Made by a program: the position numbers and the translations under genes. From NCBI GenBank assembly GCA_030666035.1, contig DAOUYQ010000015.1:1-10373 (forward strand): a stretch of DNA of 10,373 bases, written 5' to 3'. The DNA comes from Microcaldota archaeon (GTDB lineage: Archaea; Micrarchaeota; Micrarchaeia; Anstonellales; Bilamarchaeaceae). Below, one piece after another: positions 6,983 to 10,373 of this stretch. Numbering within the stretch: the first letter of the stretch is position 1; every line of letters starts with the position of its first letter. The notes under the pieces were generated by a model. The model saw nothing but the letters and a program-made list of their open reading frames with translations. It searched no databases and had not been told where the DNA came from.

Positions 6983-9139
6983 ATGCGACCAATAATACTG
7001 TCCTTATGCCTATTGCTTGTGATAGGAGTCCTCTTTTCCACAGGGCTCCAGGAATACTTTTATGAAGGAGAGAACCAGACAGGCTCTGAATCCTTCAGTG
7101 CCCTTGAGGCATCATATGAAATAATTTATATTGATGGGGAAGAAGCCTTTCTCCTTAAAAACGGGGAAATTCTGGACAATGAACCGGAAATCGAGGCCGC
7201 ACTATACCAATACTATGTAACCCAGTATTATCCCAGCCAGGCGGAGATAGGCAACATCTCTGCATTGCTCCAGCTTTACCATGATAGCAGGGAGAATGGG
7301 GACATGTGGGCCAATGTTGAAGAAGAAGAATGCAGGATGGGCATTTTCCTCCACGCATTTCCATGCACAAATGAATCCATTCCCACAACCCTTGAAGAAT
7401 CCAGGGGAAATGATTGTTACCTGACTGCATCCGTGCTCTGTGATGAATATGGAGACTACCTAGGCTGCAGCGACCCCATCATGATAATGCCCCTGCTGCA
7501 GGATTTTGCAATTTCCTCCAACAGGATGACTGAGATACATGATAAAACAGTTGAGAACCTGGCCAACCTTACTGAAGCCAACATTTATGATGTGTTCCTT
7601 GAGCTTAAGGATGACATCGATGCAATGAGGGAGTACGAACAAAAGCTGGAAGAAACCCTCCTCAGGGTCCCATATACAAGCGGAGGGGACAGCTGCAATG
7701 AGTGTTATGGCATATGCCCCCCGATTATAATTGATGAAGAGCACCTGGATGCTGTAGAAGAGAAACTGGATGAACTTCTCCCCAACCTGGAATATATAGG
7801 GGAATATGAATTCCTTGCAGTAAAAATCTATAATTCCACAATGGAGAGGAAAGAGTACCAGAGCATCAATAAACAAACCGAGCAGTATATTGCACTTTAT
7901 GCCCCGGAAAAAACCAGGGCTGAAGAAGTGCTTGCAGATGCAGATGAGCTGCTTGAATATGTTTCTGATGACACCGTTCTTACAAATTCAGAAAGGGTCC
8001 AGCAGATAATGGACACTATTGATGAGGATACAAATGCTTCTGATTTTAGCACGATAGATGCAAATCTTGATGAATTGGATGCAAAGCTCAACGTCCTTAC
8101 ATCCTCGATTGCCAGTTCATGGGAGATATACAATACTACTGTAATTGCAAAAGAGGGGGCAGATGCACTTTTCTTTACATTGGAGACCAAGGACCTCTCC
8201 GAGGATGCGGCTGCTGAATTCACGGCATTAAAAGCGGAAAAACGCACCCAGGACAGGAGCTTCGTAGATGGGCTTTCACCCGAGAAATTTGAGCAGATAA
8301 CTGAAGCATATAATAGCCTGAGTGGCCAGGCATCCACGCTTCTTGGCTCTTCCCAGGGCTCTGAGATGATTGTGGACACATTTAAAGGGGCCGGGGTAAA
8401 GACCAATGCAGGAATTGCAGGCCTTGCCTCTACGATGGTTCCTCTTGAGCGGGAAGACCGGGAAGAGGTTTCGGGATATGCCCCAATTCTGGTTTCCTCA
8501 CTTTCGTTCTTTTCAATTTCTTCGCTTGCAGTTTTCATATTCCTTTTTGCATTTGCGACTTTCAGCAATGTATTCCGGAACAAGATAATGCTTTTCCTGG
8601 GGATACTCCTCCTTGGATGCTCAATCCTTTTTGCCGGGGTGGTTTCAGGAGGCATCTATTATGTGCTTGCATCTTCTTCAACTGATGCAAGCTTTACAGA
8701 TTTCCAGTCATATGTGCTTTCCAGCAACCACGTTTCAATAATCGTGGAAAGTGAAGATGTTCCTTCCGGTGCAAGTGCGCAAATGCTAAGCTGTGCCCAG
8801 GAGCTTGCAGGCTCGCTTGAAGGCAAGGATGTAGTAATTTATAAAAAAACAAACAGCGAGTGCATTATAAACGGGCAAAATGTTACGCTCGCAGAATGCT
8901 ACAATAGTGTGGAAGAGCCCATAATAATGTTCCATTATACTACGGTGGCGGAGAGCCCCCAATTCAGCACAGGATTCGTATACAAGGGAACATTTAGTGG
9001 GGATGAGGAATATTTCAGTGAATGCCAGGTGGCCAAGGGGTTTATCCAGGTTGACTTAAATGGAATAGCATTGGCAGCAGAGCCTGCAAATGCTACCGAA
9101 AGCCTTAATGAAGGAATGAATACAACAGAAACAGAATAG
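6983..9139 (+). CDS. membrane-anchored exported protein with C-terminal four-Cys domain
   Basis: I do not recognise a named family for this 718-residue protein. It starts with a hydrophobic segment (4-21, signal or anchor). Next comes a large acidic extracytoplasmic part (22-500) with cysteines in the first third, a CNECYGIC cluster at 238-245 and a long, probably helical or coiled-coil stretch to about 480. Two membrane segments (503-527 and 535-562) are joined by a short basic loop (FSNVFRNK). An extracytoplasmic C-terminal domain (about 570-690) and an Asn/Thr/Glu-rich tail finish it. The positive loop puts both large parts outside. About ten N-x-S/T sequons suit a glycosylated surface protein. 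The C-terminal domain has Cys at 604, 627, 639 and 681 and aligns with the lipoprotein encoded directly downstream. The start is set by the box A at 6951-6959. The function is unknown; a surface or cell-envelope role is inference. Confidence 0.85.
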   Translation: MRPIILSLCLLLVIGVLFSTGLQEYFYEGENQTGSESFSALEASYEIIYIDGEEAFLLKNGEILDNEPEIEAALYQYYVTQYYPSQAEIGNISALLQLYHDSRENGDMWANVEEEECRMGIFLHAFPCTNESIPTTLEESRGNDCYLTASVLCDEYGDYLGCSDPIMIMPLLQDFAISSNRMTEIHDKTVENLANLTEANIYDVFLELKDDIDAMREYEQKLEETLLRVPYTSGGDSCNECYGICPPIIIDEEHLDAVEEKLDELLPNLEYIGEYEFLAVKIYNSTMERKEYQSINKQTEQYIALYAPEKTRAEEVLADADELLEYVSDDTVLTNSERVQQIMDTIDEDTNASDFSTIDANLDELDAKLNVLTSSIASSWEIYNTTVIAKEGADALFFTLETKDLSEDAAAEFTALKAEKRTQDRSFVDGLSPEKFEQITEAYNSLSGQASTLLGSSQGSEMIVDTFKGAGVKTNAGIAGLASTMVPLEREDREEVSGYAPILVSSLSFFSISSLAVFIFLFAFATFSNVFRNKIMLFLGILLLGCSILFAGVVSGGIYYVLASSSTDASFTDFQSYVLSSNHVSIIVESEDVPSGASAQMLSCAQELAGSLEGKDVVIYKKTNSECIINGQNVTLAECYNSVEEPIIMFHYTTVAESPQFSTGFVYKGTFSGDEEYFSECQVAKGFIQVDLNGIALAAEPANATESLNEGMNTTETE

Positions 9140-9149
9140 GTGCATTTCA

Positions 9150-9827
9150 ATGAATACAAAGCAACTTACAATCATATTTGTCTTGGGTGCACTGCTTCTT
9201 GCAGGCTGCACAACTCCTTTTCCGGAGATAGTTTTCCCGGACCAGGAAAATGCAACTGGGGCGGAATACTCCCCCCCCTTTAAGCAAGGGCAGACAAATA
9301 CAACCAAAGAGGAATTTGCAACACACCTGCTCTCGGCCCAGAAGGTTTACCTAATTGAGGACCTGAGGAATCTTTCAGGATATCCAATGAGCAAGAACAA
9401 CATAATGCAGTGCGGGGTCGATTATGCGGGCAGCCCCGGGCTTGTGGGAAAAACATTCACAATATTTGCCTTTGACGATGGGGAAGTCTGCAACACAGCT
9501 GATGGCGTGATGCCAATAAGCGAATGCTATAAACTGCTCGAGCAGGCAGCAAAAGACCAGGATAGTGCAATTATCTGGATAGAGCGGGGCGATTCCCCTG
9601 AATTTTACAGCAGGGGCCTCCTTGTAAGGGTAAACGAGGCATATGTGCAGGGGCTCTGTTCCATAAATGTGGTAACTCCCGAAGGCCTGGAGGAGATGGA
9701 GGAGATAGTTGGCGAAGGTTCTGGCATAAATGAAACAGCTGCTCCGGAAGCAGAGGTGCCAGGATCAAATGAATCAAATGCAACTGATGAAATTCCGCCC
9801 CCAGGGGACTCGCACACTTTCCCCTAA
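9150..9827 (+). CDS. lipoprotein with the same four-Cys domain as its neighbour
   Basis: A 225-residue protein with a short signal peptide and lipobox LLLAGC (Cys20), so it is probably lipid-anchored on the outer face of the membrane. A short linker with sequons follows, then a domain at about 52-180 with Cys at 88, 114, 126 and 170. The tail (about 185-225) is rich in Glu, Asn, Ser and Pro, with several N-x-S/T sequons. The domain aligns with residues 570-690 of the upstream protein, including C(12)C spacing, SECY against AECY, and SPEF against SPQF. The gene starts 10 bases after the upstream stop, with GGTG at 9139-9142 overlapping the TAG and seven bases from the ATG, so the two are co-transcribed and probably work together. 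No known family was recognised. Confidence 0.85.
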   Translation: MNTKQLTIIFVLGALLLAGCTTPFPEIVFPDQENATGAEYSPPFKQGQTNTTKEEFATHLLSAQKVYLIEDLRNLSGYPMSKNNIMQCGVDYAGSPGLVGKTFTIFAFDDGEVCNTADGVMPISECYKLLEQAAKDQDSAIIWIERGDSPEFYSRGLLVRVNEAYVQGLCSINVVTPEGLEEMEEIVGEGSGINETAAPEAEVPGSNESNATDEIPPPGDSHTFP

Positions 9828-9828
9828 T

Positions 9829-9864
9829 CGCTTTTTATTACAGTTTTAACCTACGCAAAAAGCG
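9829..9864. repeat. inverted repeat CGCTTTTT / AAAAAGCG after the lipoprotein gene
   Basis: Perfect 8-base arms at 9829-9836 and 9857-9864 start two bases after the TAA. The T5 in the left arm (9832-9836) may act as the terminator of the 6983-9827 operon. Its place mirrors the AT-rich inverted repeat at 57-98. Confidence 0.55.
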
Positions 9865-9866
9865 GA

Positions 9867-9886
9867 TCGTGAAGCTTGCTTCACGA
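9867..9886. repeat. perfect hairpin, 9-bp stem, 2-nt loop
   Basis: TCGTGAAGC, TT, then the exact complement GCTTCACGA; in RNA this would be at least an 8-bp stem with a CTTG loop. It is the first of a tandem pair, two bases before the next hairpin. Confidence 0.7.
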
Positions 9887-9888
9887 GA

Positions 9889-9904
9889 AGTGAACTTGTT
9901 CACT
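9889..9904. repeat. perfect hairpin, 7-bp stem, 2-nt loop
   Basis: AGTGAAC, TT, GTTCACT. It resembles the preceding hairpin (GTGAA..TT..TTCAC core shared) and completes a tandem pair laid out like that at 106-144. Confidence 0.7.
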
Positions 9905-9910
9905 CAGAAC

Positions 9911-9945
9911 CAAAAAACTCCGTTTTCCTGCTTGGGTCTTTGTGT
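9911..9945. repeat. 35-bp direct repeat, copy 1
   Basis: Identical over 35 bases to 9984-10018, beginning CAAAAAACTCCG and ending GTCTTTGTGT. On the minus strand it ends in GGAG followed by T6, so it could be a terminator for aRF1 transcripts. Confidence 0.85.
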
Positions 9946-9982
9946 CAATTTTTATCAACGTTTTACTTCGAAGCAAAAATTG
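9946..9982. repeat. inverted repeat CAATTTTT / AAAAATTG between the direct repeats
   Basis: Perfect 8-base arms at 9946-9953 and 9975-9982 almost fill the 38-base interval between the two 35-bp copies. Inside the right half is the palindrome CTTCGAAG (9966-9973). Confidence 0.6.
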
Positions 9983-9983
9983 T

Positions 9984-10018
9984 CAAAAAACTCCGTTTTC
10001 CTGCTTGGGTCTTTGTGT
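9984..10018. repeat. 35-bp direct repeat, copy 2
   Basis: Exact copy of 9911-9945, 73 bases further on. The A6 at 9985-9990 reads as T6 on the minus strand, a possible terminator about 105 bases past the aRF1 stop. Confidence 0.85.
9985..9990 (-). terminator. possible oligo-T (T6) terminator for aRF1
   Basis: T6 on the minus strand at the end of direct-repeat copy 2; copy 1 provides a second T6 at 9912-9917. Few other T runs of this length lie between these and the aRF1 stop codon on that strand. Confidence 0.35.
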
Positions 10019-10095
10019 TTTCTGCTCTAAAATAAGCAGGTCTTCTGCCCTCAACCCTCCTCTTGTCGGGTTTCGTTCTTAGCTTTAGGGGGCGA

Positions 10096-10373
10096 TTATC
10101 CTCTTTTTTTATATTTGAGAAATGTGCCGATTCCCCCAAAGCCGGTTAGGAATTGTGCGCCTTCTGCTGTATTGCTTGAGATTACTTCGACTTTTATATT
10201 GTGTTTATTTGCACGGTCGATTAGTTCATCTACAAGGGGCTCATCGATATCTATGTCCATTTTTGCCCCGCATTTTGGGCACTTTTTGGGTTCGGCTTTC
10301 TTTTCTTTGCTTATGCTTTTCTCGGTCAGTTCGCATTTGTTGCACCTGTATTCGATGAAGCGGAGGGGAAGCT
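10096..10373 (-). CDS. prf1: peptide chain release factor aRF1, C-terminal part (partial)
   Basis: The minus strand from the window edge encodes 91 residues ending at a TAA (10096-10098). It matches domain 3 of archaeal release factor aRF1, which recognises stop codons and triggers peptide release at the ribosome. Visible marks are a zinc ribbon with YRCNKC and CPKCGAK, the segment PLVDELIDRANKHNIKVEVISSNTAEGAQF, and the closing GFGGIGTFLKYKKRG, where most archaeal homologues have a similar FGGI..LRY end. The N-terminal and GGQ domains lie beyond the window (usual full length about 410-420 residues). Transcription runs into the repeat region at 9828-10095. The call rests only on the C-terminal domain, but the pattern is characteristic. 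Confidence 0.85.
   Translation of the reverse strand, partial: LPLRFIEYRCNKCELTEKSISKEKKAEPKKCPKCGAKMDIDIDEPLVDELIDRANKHNIKVEVISSNTAEGAQFLTGFGGIGTFLKYKKRG

Noticed and set aside
7897..8655. 252-codon open frame on the minus strand
   Set aside because: Antisense shadow of the 718-residue protein gene; its translation is Ser/Ala/Arg-rich with no domain signs, and it has no promoter or ribosome binding site.
9911..10018. Mini-CRISPR: two 35-base repeats with a 38-base spacer-sized interval
   Set aside because: Only two copies, the interval is itself an inverted repeat rather than a unique spacer, the repeats end in poly-A/T typical of terminators, and no cas gene is in the window.
10122..10358. 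Plus-strand open frame at the window end
   Set aside because: It is antisense to the aRF1 C-terminal domain, whose zinc ribbon and conserved ending are clear on the minus strand.

Overview
The window is a gene-dense piece of an archaeal chromosome. The evidence is a set of archaeal or archaeo-eukaryotic information-processing genes (a beta-CASP RNA nuclease of the aCPSF2 type, diphthine synthase, RNase P protein Rpp21/Rnp4, the end of release factor aRF1), an isoprenyl diphosphate synthase for archaeal lipids, the archaeal membrane family DUF63, and TATA-like boxes about 25-30 bp before several start codons. The phylum cannot be fixed from sequence alone; a DPANN or deep euryarchaeal lineage is a guess.

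Layout. 1-59 is probably the 3' tail of a plus-strand gene. 60-325 is a structured non-coding region with four inverted repeats and an oligo-T terminator for the minus-strand nuclease gene (326-1615). A plus-strand lipoprotein with a predicted seven-bladed SBBP-type beta-propeller (1747-3450) is transcribed divergently from the nuclease. An unrecognised 175-residue protein (3486-4013) follows from its own promoter and converges on, and overlaps, a two-gene minus-strand operon (DUF63 membrane protein, then diphthine synthase, joined by an ATGA stop/start overlap). Divergent from that operon run rnp4, the prenyl synthase, a 718-residue membrane-anchored exported protein and a 225-residue lipoprotein (5614-9827). 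The last two form an operon and share a homologous extracytoplasmic domain with four cysteines. A second structured region (9828-10095) holds four inverted repeats and a perfect 35-bp direct repeat. It is followed on the minus strand by the C-terminal part of aRF1, cut by the window edge.

The housekeeping genes cover RNA processing (aCPSF2, Rnp4), translation (EF-2 diphthamide, aRF1) and membrane lipid synthesis. The rest are surface proteins. The features most likely to be new are the paired cysteine-domain surface proteins at 6983-9827 and the similarly built hairpin clusters in the two convergent intergenic regions. No tRNA, rRNA, transposon, CRISPR-Cas or defence gene was recognised.
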